64,000 nt of DNA from Acanthosepion pharaonis (GCA_903632075.3 CAHIKZ030005201.1:2978501-3042500); one strand, 5' to 3'; shown: positions 1 to 12,118, counted from the first letter of the stretch. The notes: generated from the sequence alone by a model not told the origin. Program-made: numbers and translations.

Positions 1-70
1 ATAAAATTCAAGTAATTAACATAGTAAAATAAGCAGAAAGGTGCATGCAATGACCTGATTATTCTCTTAC

Positions 71-226
71 CTGTACCATGGCATGTCTGATGTGATCACA
101 TTTTCCGGGTAATATATCATTGATATCTCCGGGAAAAAGGACACCACTGACGAGGTGGACAATTGCATTCTTCGTGGGAATATCGGATTGTGTCAAAAAA
201 GCGTTGCTGCCGAAAAATATTTGTCC
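71..226 (-). CDS. STAB2: Stabilin-like exon 15 in view: end of FAS1 domain 2
   Basis: 156 nt, 52 codons, phase 0 at both ends; acceptor is a pyrimidine run ending TTTCAG, donor GTAAGA. It encodes the closing strand NAIVHLVSGVLFPGDI of FAS1-2 (the H2 motif with Asn, Ile-Val-His and Leu), then ILPGKCDHIRHAM. In vertebrate stabilins the sequence after FAS1-2 continues with an ILPxRCD motif into a Cys-rich block, so the next exon, left of the window, should begin that block. The gene therefore continues beyond base 1. Confidence 0.93.
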
Positions 227-297
227 CTGAAAAAAAAAATCGGACAAAAATAAAAGTTTGAAAACATAAATAATGAAAGCATAAAAAGAACATTACG

Positions 298-298
<1 letters not shown>

Positions 299-349
<51 letters not shown>

Positions 350-549
350 TAATTGCTAGTTAAAAATTGAGATAGATCTTAACAGACTGAGATAGATAAA
401 TAGGAAAAGATAAAGACAATGGAACAGACTGAGAAAAATGGAGATAAGTGGATAGATATAGAGAAAAGGGTTTAGGTAACATAGATAACAAAGAAACTGA
501 GATAGATAGATAGATAGATAGATAGATAGTTAGATAGATAGATAGATAA
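299..549. repeat. GATA microsatellites
   Basis: Two (GATA)n arrays, 299-347 and 502-549, with degenerate GATA units between them. They sit just upstream of the acceptor of the last exon in view. The low-complexity open frame read through them on the minus strand is not coding. Confidence 0.97.
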
Positions 550-617
550 TGTTAGCAGACTGATATAGATAGAGAAAGATAGAGAAAACTGTTTAAGAAA
601 CTGAGTGAGATAGACAA

Positions 618-1112
618 TTGTTGTATCTCGTGTTTTCGAGATAACAGAAATAAATAAATAAGGAAGACAAACTCGTAGGTAAGGAGATTTACTTGACACC
701 CCCACCCCACTGCAAAAAGTCAGGTTGTGACACAACCAAGCTGTTCAGAACTGGTCTAAGCTAGTCATATGGTCTTGGCTTGTCATAGCCGGTTCAAGTT
801 AGTCGTAGCCTTGATACCACCAGCACAGATACGGATCCTTGTGCCAGATAAGATTTACTTGACCTCCACTGAGTCAGGTTGTGACACCTGTTAGTTTTTA
901 ACGTGGGGACCGAAGTGTTTTCACTCGGGCCGCTGGTCCAAGATCGTCTTAGCTGGTCATAACTTGTCCAAGCTGGTCAGAGCTGGTCTAAGCTAGTTAT
1001 GACTGGTCTTGGCTTGTCATAGCCGGTCCAAGATAGTCGTAGCCGTCATATCACCAGCACAGGAACAGATCCCTGGGCCAGGTAAGTATCAGAATGTGTA
1101 ATCCAAGAAAAA

Positions 1113-1160
<48 letters not shown>

Positions 1161-1300
1161 CACGGACTTGTAGGTAAGTAATGAAATAGAAGGCTTACTA
1201 CACGAAGGTACACTTAGCAATTGACCTAATTCTAGCTCACCTCAACTTCGCTTATTTATATAAACGGGCGATTCCATTCGCTTATATACTACATGACAAT
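618..1300 (+). repeat. Dispersed repeat split by a 480-bp minisatellite insertion
   Basis: Bases 618-683 and 1166-1300 together match one uninterrupted copy at 9852-10020. Here the match is broken by 684-1165, and the same 13-bp word (ACTCGTAGGTAAG / ACTTGTAGGTAAG) occurs at 671-683 and 1166-1178. The inserted part carries decamer repeats (about 735-816 and 941-1055), two copies of a CAGGTTGTGACAC block and a (GA)n run at 1118-1156. Confidence 0.7.
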
Positions 1301-1313
1301 AACGAACAAACTG

Positions 1314-1383
<70 letters not shown>

Positions 1384-1405
1384 GAAGGAAGGAAGGAAGG
1401 AAGGA
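1314..1405. repeat. (GATA)n followed by (GGAA)n
   Basis: About 70 bp of GATA units run directly into GGAA units. Confidence 0.97.
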
Positions 1406-1439
1406 CAGAAACAAAGAAGGAACAACAAAAGAAAAAGAG

Positions 1440-2790
1440 GGATGATCTACTTTAAATTGACATTATTAGCCCTTCTTCACAAGTATGAGTTATTCGAAAA
1501 ACTTCGTACGGGCCAGCAGACTTTCCTATCTTCATTTTATTCAAGGTATGTCGGACTTCCGTCTTTGGTAATCGTGGGACCCGACAATTACGATAAAGGT
1601 TAGATTTCGTTACTCTGTCTTTTATCATGCAACAGTTTCTTAATGTATTCATGCTAAAGATTCACGATATCTGCCGGGTCTGTTAGAATCTTGCCATTCG
1701 AGGCTAGCGTGTAACTGAGTAGAGGATTCGAATTTTTCTCTAACATTAATCCGAACATCTTAGAACTATAATCTTTGAGATTTTCATCTTCACGACATTT
1801 CCTTTCAAGCTAGTATTCTTTCACCCCAGCACATTTCTTTTTTGATTTATTTGTTTAGGGTGTTGTATGGATCGTTATCCTTTTTCTTGGCTAACCTTTT
1901 CCTTTCATTTAATTGCTTATATCATCTAGTGTAAGGAGGCGTAATAGATAGCGGCTCGGATTGAGGAATCGGAGTGCCGAGTTCGAATTCCAGTTGAATC
2001 CATTACATTCACTTACATGCTAATACTCTTGGGAAAGTTATGAATCCTCTTCTTCTCCCCCAGCTATGGGTAAATAGCAGGACAGACCGGGTTTTATAAC
2101 CTTGGATGGCAACTGGTCTAGGAGAAGGAAAATCTCTGAATTCAAAACCATCCTGGACAGGGTTGAATTCCATCAGGCTATCTTGCCCAAGAAACGCCAC
2201 TTCTACTGTGGTTACAGTACATATGGTGCACACGGGATAAAAAAAAAATCATCCAGTGGAATCGTCGTCTTGCCATTTGTTTTTGGAAACACAACTATAC
2301 TGATGACAGTATAGCTCCCTTAAGATGATTTCCAATTCTTGTCTAGAGCTAGAGGTGATCTTTGACTTTTTGTTGAAAAAATGCGAGGTGTTTCTGGAGG
2401 GAATTTAGCTTTGATACTTGGTTTGTTGATCCTCTTAATGTTGTTTTATTGTGGCACTTTCTACGTCCGCACTACATTGCGGAAACGTTTAATGACCGTA
2501 ATGAAATCAATTTGATTTCAGGCTCGATCATCAGGACTAATCCAGATGCATCTGCGCTGAAGATGTACACCAAACCATGTGTTCACGATAGACATGTTGT
2601 TTTCTGAGAACCTGTTAACAGGTCTTTCGCTCCTTTCATTTCTTTTGCCAAGCCCAAAAGGCCTAACAGTTTTCTGAGATCTTCCACAGCCAACTTTTGA
2701 GTTCATATCCCCCATGACTAAAACAATTTTATGTGACCCGCATTTCTTCATCATGAGGTCACTAGAATTCTTCTAAAACGCTGTATTTCG
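1440..2790 (-). mobile_element. RTE-like LINE relic, endonuclease and RT fragments
   Basis: On the minus strand 2754-2518 reads an exonuclease/endonuclease/phosphatase domain fragment (VMGDMNSKVG, then GLGKRNERSERPVNRF and NTWFGVHL), the pattern of endonucleases in RTE-like elements. Further on, 1650-1455 reads LPKTEVRHTLNKMKIGKSAGP, the fingers region of the reverse transcriptase. A tRNA-headed SINE (1935-2135) lies between them in the opposite direction. Frames are broken; the element is dead. Confidence 0.7.
1935..2135 (+). mobile_element. tRNA-headed SINE, family A
   Basis: Begins GGCGTAATAGATAGCGGCTC and has a B-box-like GAGTTCGAATTCC, then a conserved body (ATTCACTTACATGC, CTCTTGGGAAAG, CAGCTATGGGTAAATAG). 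At least ten copies of this family lie in the window. Confidence 0.8.
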
Positions 2791-2828
2791 AGTCATAAGT
2801 CCCGAGAATCAATGAGATTCACTTTTAG

Positions 2829-3040
2829 AGTAGAATAGGAGACGGTGGTGTAATGGATAGCCGAGTTCGAATTCTAGTCGTATCCATTACACTCACTCGG
2901 GAAAGGTATAAATCCTATTCTTCTCCCCCCAGCTAGCACAGAAGGATATGGCAACCTACTTAAGGAAAAAATCTGCCTCGTCAGTCATGTATCGAAAGAT
3001 CGCCTAAACGTGTATCACGCATGGTACATAACTGACTGAG
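2829..3040 (+). mobile_element. tRNA-headed SINE, family A, internally deleted
   Basis: Same family. The stretch between the A-box-like GGATAG and the B-box-like GAGTTCGAATTC is missing, then the body continues and ends with the TGTATCACGCATGG tail shared with other copies. Confidence 0.75.
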
Positions 3041-3282
3041 TAGAACGCAATCGGATTTGGGCCAGAAAGCCATGACAGAATGCGAATATTACTTGTTGAG
3101 GATGACTCCTACTCCACGTTGAAGCTTATTGCCTCCAGAACAGATATATCTTTTGTTGTCCATTTTGAATTTGCCAGTATCTTTCCAACATACTTCGGAG
3201 AGGTCCAGGCAATCAATATTCAACCAATCCATTTCCTGAATCACTTTATCGAGTTTGCCTTGTTGATGATATGCGTTGTGAT

Positions 3283-3575
3283 GGGCTCAGAATGAGAGCC
3301 GAGTTCGAAACCCAGACGAGTTTATTAGCTTCACTTGCGCACAAATACCCTTGGGAAAGGTATGAATCCATCTCTTCTACTCCCAGCTATGGCATGAATA
3401 GCAGGACAGACTGGGTTCTTTAGCCTTGGTTGGCAACTAGCCTACTGCAGAAAGAAAATGACAATTTACTGCGGGAAAAATATTCTGCCTCGTCAGTCAT
3501 TTATCGAAAGATACATGATCGCCCAAAATTGTATCACATGTAGCACTTAACTGACTAACTAACTTATTGATGAAG
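3283..3575 (+). mobile_element. tRNA-headed SINE, family A
   Basis: Degenerate head (GGCTCAGAATGAGAGCCGAG), then the full body and the 3' tail with CCTCGTCAGTCAT and TGTATCACATG. Confidence 0.75.
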
Positions 3576-3589
3576 TGTTCTGATATTCC

Positions 3590-5035
3590 ATGTGGCAATT
3601 TTTGTTCGACATGCTTTGAAGAAAATAAAGACAAGAAAGTCTGCTGGTCCGGATGAAATAAAAACAGAAATGTGGGAAGCCTAGAAGAGGTAAGAGTTGA
3701 AAACCTTCGTGGTCTCATCTCAAAGATCTATGAAAGTGGATCAAATCCAAAGGAAGTGATGAAATCATTTTTTGCCGCCCTTCCAAATAAACCCCGGACA
3801 TTCAGGTGTTCAGATTACCGAACTACGAGGGGAAAGTCAAAAATGATCTGCACTTTTGTCTAGGTTATTCTGAGCCCATGTTATGGCGAAAGTGCGAATA
3901 ATTTTTGACTTACCCTCGTATAAGTCTCATGAATGACATCCTTAAAAAATACCAAACGTGCAATTTGGCTTCCTTCCCGACAGAAGGGAAGAGGAATGTC
4001 ATATTTGTGCTTAGAATGATCAGTGAGCGTAACATCTGATACCAGCAGAACGTCTATATATACTTCATTGATTACAAGACAGCTTTCGACAGAGTAAGAC
4101 ACACAAACCTCTTTTAGATGTTGGAGACAATCCATACTGACAAACGTATACTCAACGATATCTACTATCAACAAGAAGCCGCTGTCAAACAGAATGACCG
4201 CCTTTCTAATTGGCAGAAGATAAAACGTTGCGCCCGCCAAAGTTGTCCAGCCTCTGCTGATCTTTTAATCTCTATGGTGAATTGATTGGCCGTGAACTGG
4301 AAGAGTGTCCTAAAGGAATTGCTATCAACGGCCGTGTTTTGAATAATACGACTATACAACCCAGAAGAATGTCTCCAGAATCTCCACGACCTAAGAGCAG
4401 TTAGCGTAAAACAGGGTTTAGAAATCAACCCAAATAAAACCACAAACAGTTCCTGATTCAAATGCCATTTTACTTGCGATAATCAGGAAATTGATCAAGT
4501 GGACAGCTTCATTTATCTAGGTTTCTTAGTAACAGCAGATGGTAGCTGTGAAAAAGAAATCCGCTGACCAATTTGCTTAGCAGAAGATGGAATCAATCGG
4601 TTTCGAAAAACTGATAAAGTCTTTCGCTAAATCTGAAACATCGACTCTTAAAAACGTGCTTGAGGTCAATTTTGCTATATGGTTCCGAGGCCAAAAACAA
4701 AACGGACACACCAAGTCGCAGAAATATGATACAAACGGCGAATGCTAAAGATTCAGTTCTTCAGCAAGTTCAACAAGAACGCATTCTGGTCTAAACCATT
4801 GAGTGCTGACAGAAAAGATTATTGGGCCACATAATTCAAAAACAAGAACTTGAATATCTTTGTCTGGAAGGATGTTTCCGTGATTCAAAGACCAGAGGAG
4901 GACAACGAACCATCTTTGCTCTTTCTCTTTAACTTAGACAATTCTGGAACACAGCATGGCACCGTGGAACTCTCCTATTTCTGACTATTCTCCTATGGGT
5001 GAATCATGCATGGCACTTCAGACGACGACGACGAT
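3590..5035 (+). mobile_element. RTE-like LINE relic (reverse transcriptase to 3' end)
   Basis: Pieces of a reverse transcriptase can be read on the plus strand over several frame changes: KSAGPDEIKTEMW near 3630, SDYRTT near 3815, IDYKTAFDRVRHTNL (palm motif A) near 4070, and QELEYLCLEG-like text near 4845. The copy ends with (GAC)4 at 5023-5034, a short 3' repeat of the kind RTE elements carry. Stops and shifts throughout; not functional. Confidence 0.75.
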
Positions 5036-5100
5036 TTGAAAAACACAGTCATTAAAGCCTCACAAAGCAAACAAAGATATAACAAAAGTTAAACTCTTAC

Positions 5101-5181
5101 GTTATTGGCGATTTTCAAAGGGAAAGATGTTCCGGTGATCGACTTTATATGTTTCTTGTCAATAAGGTCAGTTATCGTCAT
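5101..5181 (-). CDS. STAB2: Stabilin-like exon 14 in view: FAS1 domain 2, middle to late part
   Basis: 81 nt, 27 codons, phase 0 at both ends; acceptor CTTTTTTCAG, donor GTAAGA. It starts MTITDLIDKKHIKS and ends PLKIANN, the strand after the central motif of FAS1-2. The Met is an internal residue, not a start. It lies in a stretch of AT-rich intron just beyond a LINE relic that ends in a short GAC repeat at 5023-5034. Confidence 0.86.
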
Positions 5182-5189
5182 CTGAAAAA

Positions 5190-6230
5190 AGGACAACATA
5201 ATTATTTATCATATGAACAAGACTTGCATTTATCCTTACGATTATTATTGTTGCGATAGAAGTTAATAAAAATGGGTGAGACGAGTTTCAAAGATTTTAT
5301 GGAAAAAAACATTGCAACTTAGCTTCTAAAGTCAGTTAAAAGAAAAACAGTCAGTCCTTCATATCCGAGGATTTTATATCTGTGGTTTCAGCCAAAAACG
5401 GATTAGAAGAAAAAGAGTTTTGAAAAAATCCAGAACATTTCTAAAGAGCGAAACTTGATTTTACATTCGCCAAGTACTACGCTGACTCCATACAAAAAAA
5501 GTAATTTCTAGGCAAATTCTCAATATTTAGCGCTTGTTGTTTGGGCATTTTTCGCCTTGTGTGTCCTTTGTTTGCCTCTTGTGATATGTGTACAACTTGT
5601 GTTTAATTTTGCTTTTATTCCGAAATTTGAATTAAAAATTAAAAAAACAAACTATTAGTATAATTGTAACAGCGCATTTGCCCTGTTTAAACGTTTACCC
5701 GCATGAAATTACAGGATGGTGATTTGGTGGGATTACTCATTGGATAATAATTATTAAAATTCTCAGGTAAGTTGAATAGTTGAAACGAAAATTAAAATAG
5801 AAAATGTTAAAAATTATGTTTTAAAGCAATAAAATGAATTTATGAACGGTTCCAAAGAGAATCGAACCCAGGATTAACTAGACAAGATTCAGTAAAATTG
5901 AGCAAAAACCAAGGTTTCCACTATTATCCAATTCCTGCTGATAAGAAGAAGTCATGATTAACGTTTTTTCCGAATTTCTTAGTTCTTGAGAAATTAAAGT
6001 TCAGTAGTTTGTTTACACTAAGCTATCTGCTCAGAATGTGTGTGTACTTATAAATTATGCTAGAAAAGTAATAAAAGCATCTGGATTGTGTTAATCCCCA
6101 ACATAAGTGTGTTTATGTTGAGTGTACAAGAACACAATTATCTCCACAGAAAGATACTTAGGAAGATTCTAAAGTAAAAAAAAGAAGTACTATACAGTTT
6201 TTTAACAGATTTAGACGGTCAGATTAGATT
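5190..6230. other. AT-rich intron, no feature recognised
   Basis: No exon, RNA gene or clear repeat family seen. A degenerate GTTCGA-like word near 5850 is not enough for a tRNA call. Confidence 0.5.
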
Positions 6231-6349
6231 AGATATCAATATTCCGACAGACAGCCGTAAAAACGGACAACAAGCAGTCGTGGCAGTCGGAGATCGGGAG
6301 AAGTAGGCTAGTAACGGCCCAGGATTGCTCGTTGCTAAAGTCGTTTTAA

Positions 6350-6490
6350 CCCCAGTTTGTGGTTCAACTATTTGCCCATAGCTCGGACCCTAACAGGTGC
6401 TACCATCCCAAGTCGGGATGGACCTAGGATCAACAGCAATTAAGAGTTGGTTCCACGCTTCTCACCCGCCCAAACTCTTGCTGCCGGATG
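6350..6490 (+). repeat. Dispersed repeat, second copy inverted at 57480-57605
   Basis: The block with ACCCTAACAGGTGCTACCA, then GGTTCCACGC, is found again on the other strand near 57480-57605. Family unknown. Confidence 0.6.
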
Positions 6491-6699
6491 TAGTTTATCG
6501 TCATACCCAGAACGATGTGCTAATGTCCATGATTTAGAAAACAGACAGAAAAATTACTCGATCTCATTTATAAATTTCTTATCTTTATTATCAGTGAATT
6601 TTCAGGCATTATTCGGAAAGCTAGTAGAGTGTTTTCCTATTGCTTTCTACACGGTTTTGTATTCATAACTATCTTTCTCATAGTAGCCACGCAAGACTA

Positions 6700-6845
6700 A
6701 AGAGTCCAGTCAACCCGAATAGTTATCCCTTTGCTGAGAGGAGAAAAGACAGAGTACAGATTCCCAAAGGCATTTATTCGAAAGTGAACATAATAGACTA
6801 GTCGGGAATTTGAACTCGGTTCGTCGAGTTTATGTTAGATGCGGT
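6700..6845 (-). mobile_element. tRNA-headed SINE, family A, degenerate
   Basis: On the minus strand GAGTTCAAATTCCCGAC, ATGTTCACTTTCG and GCCTTTGGGAATC follow the order of the family A body. Confidence 0.5.
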
Positions 6846-8640
6846 AAGTCTGGAAAAAGCATACTGAGACGTTTATGACAGAATTTAACACGTAAAATTG
6901 TTTAAAATTTTAATAGTCTTAATACATTAGATAGGAGTAGACAGGCTTAACTATTTATACTTCTCTTCGGACTTTGAACATGGCTTATCCCTTGTTTCCT
7001 GTTTAGGATTGGGTTTCCGGTTCCTTCTAAACTCTACTTCAACTTTATACTTCTAACGTCTCCGCCTGAACTCTGAATTTTATTCACTAATTAAATCTTG
7101 ACCTCTTCCAAGTCTGGAATTATCTGTTGATTTTTCTACGTAGCCCCCAAGAACTTCTTTTCTTGCCCTTTTATTACGCTAATACAACTCCACACAGTAA
7201 ATCTCTACCTTGAGTAGCTCTTGGGCTTTTTGTTGAGTAAACATTAGTAAAAATAAAAGAAAAAAGGGAAATGTGCCAGTGGCGTAACAAGGGTTCTCAC
7301 GCCCGGGGGCAAATACGATTTTGGTGTCCTACTTGTGTTATCCCTGAAATGTTTTACTATATGTTTTGTCTCTTATTACTCTTTGAATGGCAAAAAAAAA
7401 AAAAAAATGTACTAATTCAATTAGATACTAATTCAATTACACTTCAATACTAAGTAATCATTTTACAATTCATGCCTTAATGTTATTTTTCAATGTAATA
7501 GCTACAGTAAATTAGTAAAAATCTCTACTTTAAAGTTCTGGAATTCACTTGGAAAACCATTCATTTGTGGTAATGTCCATGGTTTAGGAAACAGGCAGGA
7601 AAATACTCGATGTTATAGATTTACTTAAGAAACAATTTTATTTATTATTTTACAAAACTGTTATTCTTGGCTACATTGCGCTGAATATGAATATGAACTT
7701 GTCTCACCTGACGAAAATTTTCACCCTTGCACATCTGCCCAAGGTGTTAGGGGCGGGGACTGCCCGCCTTACCCCCATCTTGCTAAGCCTCTAGTCGACA
7801 CTATTTTTTCAAGTTGAGCCAATGGATGAACATTTAGAATATGCGTGACAGCTGTTGCTGTCATTTTTTTTTTAACTATGGAAAACATTTTAGTTTTATT
7901 TTATGTGTGGTCTTTGTGACACGAGACCAATGAGCAAATATCAAGGACTTTTAATAGCCATAGCTTGGTGACGTGTCTTATGTGATAAAGCAATTGTTAT
8001 TTTCTCTTGCTATTTTCTCAAAATATCGACATTTTTAGTCTTTGTGTGAGTGTGATTTATCGAAATAGTCTGTGGAATTGTCAGGACTGTCAAAATGGAA
8101 CTTAGAATTTGCTATGATTCTCAATTTATTACAGCAACAGACATCGAATAAAATATTCTGTTGATAATTGATGGTAGCTTTAAGTATTTTTACAACTAAA
8201 ACCAACATTTTTACGTACACCTAAATCAAGTGACTAGATTATATGTTTTGCTTCCATTTGGCGCTATGATCTTCACCTGGCCAAGATACATTATGGAATA
8301 TAGTAAAAGAGGAATCTATTTCTTTTTCCAACCTTTTTTTTTTACAGTAATGTTCACCTTGTACAAAGCCGGTGGCCACTAGTGGTAGAGGGTTACGTTA
8401 AGAGGAAGTTTATATAATGAGATAACGGTTAACCCTAGACTTGAACAGGTTAAGATTGTAGTGATGGAGAAAATATCTTCTTGGGAGCCGGTTCCACAGA
8501 GCAGTGGTTCGCGCTACTGATATTGATAGGTACCGTATTTTATCGGATAATGAAATTGATTCTTTATTGTGTTATTCTCGTATCAATCAGTCAACTCACA
8601 TGCGACACTGGCATTTGGGGGCTTTCACTGGGGAATTTAA
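6845..8640. other. AT-rich intron, no gene
   Basis: No exon recognised. Two short overlapping open frames around 8481-8698 are in different frames of the same stretch and run into the LINE fragment that follows; neither resembles a protein. Confidence 0.5.
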
Positions 8641-8644
8641 AAAA

Positions 8645-8905
8645 AATCATTTCAGCCCAAGCAGAGTGTCACTAGAATGCAGGGGTTACAGGGAGTGAAA
8701 GTGAAGGAGAAGATTCAAAATCGGGAGTATTGAGGAAAGGGCAAAAAAGGAACAAAACAGAAGATGACAATTGACGTTGCATTTACATTTTTGATGATTG
8801 TTGTTATCAGGGAAGCCAAAAATCAGAAGTAGTTCAACAGGCAGGAAGTGCGAGAAAAACTGTTAGAGTAACGGTTGCATCTAGCTAGTTCAGCAATATC
8901 TAAAA
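8645..8905 (-). mobile_element. Jockey/CR1-like LINE, 3' end fragment
   Basis: Same 3' block as at 11540, 20462, 22590, 32165, 41255, 50512 and 56700: on the plus strand TCAGCCCAAGCAGAG, GGGGTTACAGGGAGTG, then GTTGCATCTAGCTAGTTCA. The fuller copy at 50512-53200 shows it is the end of a reverse-transcriptase LINE read on the minus strand. Confidence 0.75.
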
Positions 8906-8938
8906 AAAATAATTAAAAGTGAAAAACTATTTACTTAC

Positions 8939-8989
8939 CCGGGAGTCGAACACGTAGTTCTTAAGTAGACCGATTAAGGCTCCTTTGCC
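8939..8989 (-). CDS. STAB2: Stabilin-like exon 13 in view: FAS1 domain 2, central strand
   Basis: A very short exon of 51 nt, 17 codons, phase 0 at both ends; acceptor TTTATTTCAG, donor GTAAGT. It reads GKGALIGLLKNYVFDSR. The position of the usual YH pair of fasciclin domains reads N-Y, so the conserved His is lost in this domain. It would be missed by simple gene finders because of its size; splice sites and frame on both sides support it. Confidence 0.85.
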
Positions 8990-9180
8990 CTGAAATAAAA
9001 GAATAGGCATTTAAAAAAAATTATTGATATTTAATTAGAAACAGGACAGTTCATGCAAATTACTTTCCTCTTGTGTCCGACAAGTTGGGTAAGCAACGAA
9101 ACTTAAGTCGCACACCAAACATAGGTATATGTATATTTATTAATATACAGTTTGCGATTGCTAATATATAGTTATTTCAT

Positions 9181-9196
9181 TTACCTACCTACCTAC

Positions 9197-9249
<53 letters not shown>
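9181..9249. repeat. (TACC)n, (TAAC)n and (TA)n
   Basis: Tetramer units lead into about 38 bp of pure TA. A second TA run lies at 9635-9682. Confidence 0.97.
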
Positions 9250-9251
<2 letters not shown>

Positions 9252-9634
9252 TCCTTGAAAGTGAGGTCTGATGATCCAAAGAAAGTCCCTGGTGAAATAA
9301 ATTATAACTATCGAACCTCAAAGTGGTCTGATTTTCTTTAAATTAATATATATATATATAAAATATACAGATGCTCATCTCATATATAAATGGGCATCTG
9401 TATTGATTTTTTTAAATAAACAATAAGCTATATCTCGTGCCAGACGATTTGTGTAACCAAACTTAGGTATACGTGTATTTATTAATATATATTTCTTGCT
9501 CTGTCTAACCACATCGAGCACTATTATGTCTACACCTGTTGGCAAAATTTGGTAATTATTTATTTGCTTACCTGTGTATGCACGCCAGCACGCGCATTTA
9601 CGGTTGCTAATATCTAGTTATTTCATTTACTTAG

Positions 9635-9685
<51 letters not shown>

Positions 9686-9689
9686 TTGA

Positions 9690-9852
9690 CACTGAGGTCA
9701 GCATTGAGTCACTGAGTTACGAAACTGTTTCAGGGTTGAATGCAATGTTCAGGCAATCCTGACAATTGTGTTAACGTAGGAAACAGATTGTCGTCATTCG
9801 ATATTGACCTCTTTGTCCATTCTTATATTTACACGTGATCTATCCCTGATAT
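9690..9852 (+). repeat. Dispersed repeat, inverted partner at 45785-45905
   Basis: Contains CTTATATTTACACGTGATC and ATCTATCCCTGATATTG; the reverse complement of 45785-45905 follows the same order with a few changes. Confidence 0.6.
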
Positions 9853-10020
9853 TGTTGTATCTCGTGTTTTCGAGATGACAGAGAGAAATAAATAAGGAAG
9901 ACAAACTCGTAGGTAAGTAATGAAATAGAAGGTTTACTACACAAAGGTATACTTAGCAACTGACCTAATGCTTAACTCTGCTAATTAATATAAACGGATG
10001 ATTCCATTCATTTATGTCCT
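9852..10020 (+). repeat. Dispersed repeat, uninterrupted copy
   Basis: Begins TTGTATCTCGTGTTTTCGAG and runs through GGTAAGTAATGAAATAGAAG. It shows what the copy at 618-1300 looked like before that copy was interrupted. Confidence 0.7.
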
Positions 10021-10419
10021 ATATATTTTACCTATAAATATAGCATACAATATGACTATATATATTTTTTGCGTATAGGTTAGTTGGTGAAAGTGTTTTT
10101 CTTCTTTTTAATCAGTTATTAGAGATGCTGGTTCCTTATAGAACTTCTATTCAATTTCTGATATCAGTTGGTTATTAGAGTTTCCATTGTTATTTTTAAT
10201 GGCGATCTTTTATGAAGTCTGAAGGATCCTTTTACATTTTTTACAGTTTTCAAAATATATTAGAGGTTTTATGTAGTTTTTTGGGAGGTATTATAGTTTC
10301 ATATTTTGGTATTAATTTTTATTTTCTTTTGGAAGTTAAGGATATTGTTTGATTTTGTGTTTTGAAAGAGTTCTTTTTGAAAGAGTACTTTTTGTATTAT
10401 TGGCTTGATAATATTTTTT

Positions 10420-10510
10420 TCGGGTTTGACTGAGATGACGGCAACTTATGAGTATATGTTCAACTGTGAGAGTTACATGACATCTGTTGCATGATGGAGG
10501 AGTTTCATTT
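10420..10510 (-). mobile_element. LINE C-terminal zinc-knuckle fragment
   Basis: The minus strand reads CNRCHVTLTVEHILISC, a C-x2-C-x7-H-x4-C motif of the type near the end of many LINE proteins. Flanking sequence (10020-10880) is AT-rich and not interpretable. Confidence 0.5.
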
Positions 10511-10923
10511 TGTTAGTAAATTTAAGTGTGTCAGATGTGTATGTCGTATTCGGAATCTGTCTTAATTTTCTGAAAAAAAAAAGCCAGAGAAATGTTTGAA
10601 AAGTTTTCCTCATCGTCTAAGTAAATCTCGTTTTTTTGTTGTTTTTAAGAATTATTAGTTCATTTTCACGTTAATGTCTTGCCTATTATTACAATAAATT
10701 GAAATTTCAAATGATATCTGTTATTAACTCTTTCATGTTTATGCTATCTGAGCCTCAAAAACGAAGAAAAAACGATTTTAAGAATAATATTAAATGATAT
10801 TTCTACTATTACAACTTGCTACAAGATGTATTCACCTTTTGTCAGAATCGACATGCGCACACACCCATATGTATATTTTAAAAATATAAATGATTAAAAA
10901 TTATGAATGGTGTTCTTACTCAC

Positions 10924-11031
10924 AGATGGAGATGTCAGATACGTTAAAATTTTGGCAGGCAAGTCACGAAAATTAATCGGCACAAAAACTGTAATGTTTT
11001 CTTTATTAAATACTTCTTCTTGCTCGGCTAA
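10924..11031 (-). CDS. STAB2: Stabilin-like exon 12 in view: FAS1 domain 2, H1 strand
   Basis: 108 nt, 36 codons, phase 0 at both ends; acceptor TTCCTTTGCAG. Two overlapping donors are possible. GTGAGT after Ser (chosen) keeps phase 0. GTAAGA four bases further on would shift the frame against the next exon. The product has NITVFVPINFRDL, the H1 strand of FAS1-2 with a potential glycosylation site, and ends at LTSPS. Its fit to the following exon fixes the donor choice. Confidence 0.9.
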
Positions 11032-11539
11032 CTGCAAAGGAAAGAAGAAAACAAATGAAAGAAAGAAAACATTAAAATCCACAAAGAATGTCAGGCTATC
11101 CACAACAATTGGTAAGTCAAAGAATCCACACCTTTTCTTCCTGTCAAATTGCAACAAGTTCGCTGCCTTAGAAACAATAACTAGGAGTAAGATGTTGGTT
11201 TGATGATTTTTCCCAGACTTGTATTTTATTTTTTTTTCATTTCAGTTGACTCAAATAATTGTGTTAGAAATATACAAAGAACACTGTAACCTTGTTGCAC
11301 ATTGCTTGGAATGTGAAACAAAAATAGTAGAAAAGAATTAACATCGATCATAAATTGTTTTTTTTTATAAATAAAAATCATCGTGAAAGTAAAATGAAAC
11401 ATTTTGAATCTTTGAAACTTACAAATTCGTTTTTTTAATATTTCCCTTTCAATTCCATTTTTGAAAATGAAACTTTTGTTTTTATTTGGAATTATCTTAT
11501 AAAAACCCAGAATGAAATAGGTGACCTTGTTTTTAATCG

Positions 11540-12056
11540 TTATCACCCCATGCAAGGCAATAAAGCCACTAAAGCACAAGGGGTTACAGGGCGTAGGAGA
11601 ATTAGGAACAGAAACATTAATAAAGAGTGGAAATCAGGAGGACAGTAGATAGCGACTGACATTGCATTGAAATTTTTGCAGATTAAAGTTGGCTGGAAAG
11701 CATTGAGTCGGAAGGGAGTTCCACAAGCGAGAAAAGAAACTATTAGCATTGAACTTCATCTACATCATCCAGCCAGCTCAACTGTAAATTGATGGGATCT
11801 CGGCGCCAAAACAAAAAAGAAATCTAGGTACCATAGTGAAGAGCTCATCCGAACAATAACCAAGGCATTATTTATAGAAAAGACACAGAGAGGCAACCTT
11901 ATGGCGGTAGGGAAGTGACTGAAACCGATCAGATAGATCAGGACCGATAATATTGCTGATTCTTTGGATTTTATCAAGGAGCTCAAGGTAAATATGCAAT
12001 TAGCACGGCAAATTTTCTAGACTTATTTCAAGAAGAAAAATACGTCCTTGACGCCG

Positions 12057-12060
<4 letters not shown>
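11540..12060 (-). mobile_element. Jockey/CR1-like LINE, 3' end fragment
   Basis: Same family as 8645-8905 but longer. The minus strand reads pieces such as KSKESAILSVLIYL that match the end of the reverse-transcriptase frame. It stops at a (TA)n run starting at 12063. Confidence 0.75.

Positions 12061-12062
<2 letters not shown>

Positions 12063-12118
<56 letters not shown>

Noticed and set aside
3881..4461. Minus-strand frames of 119 and 97 codons
   Set aside because: Shadows of a decayed reverse transcriptase read on the plus strand.
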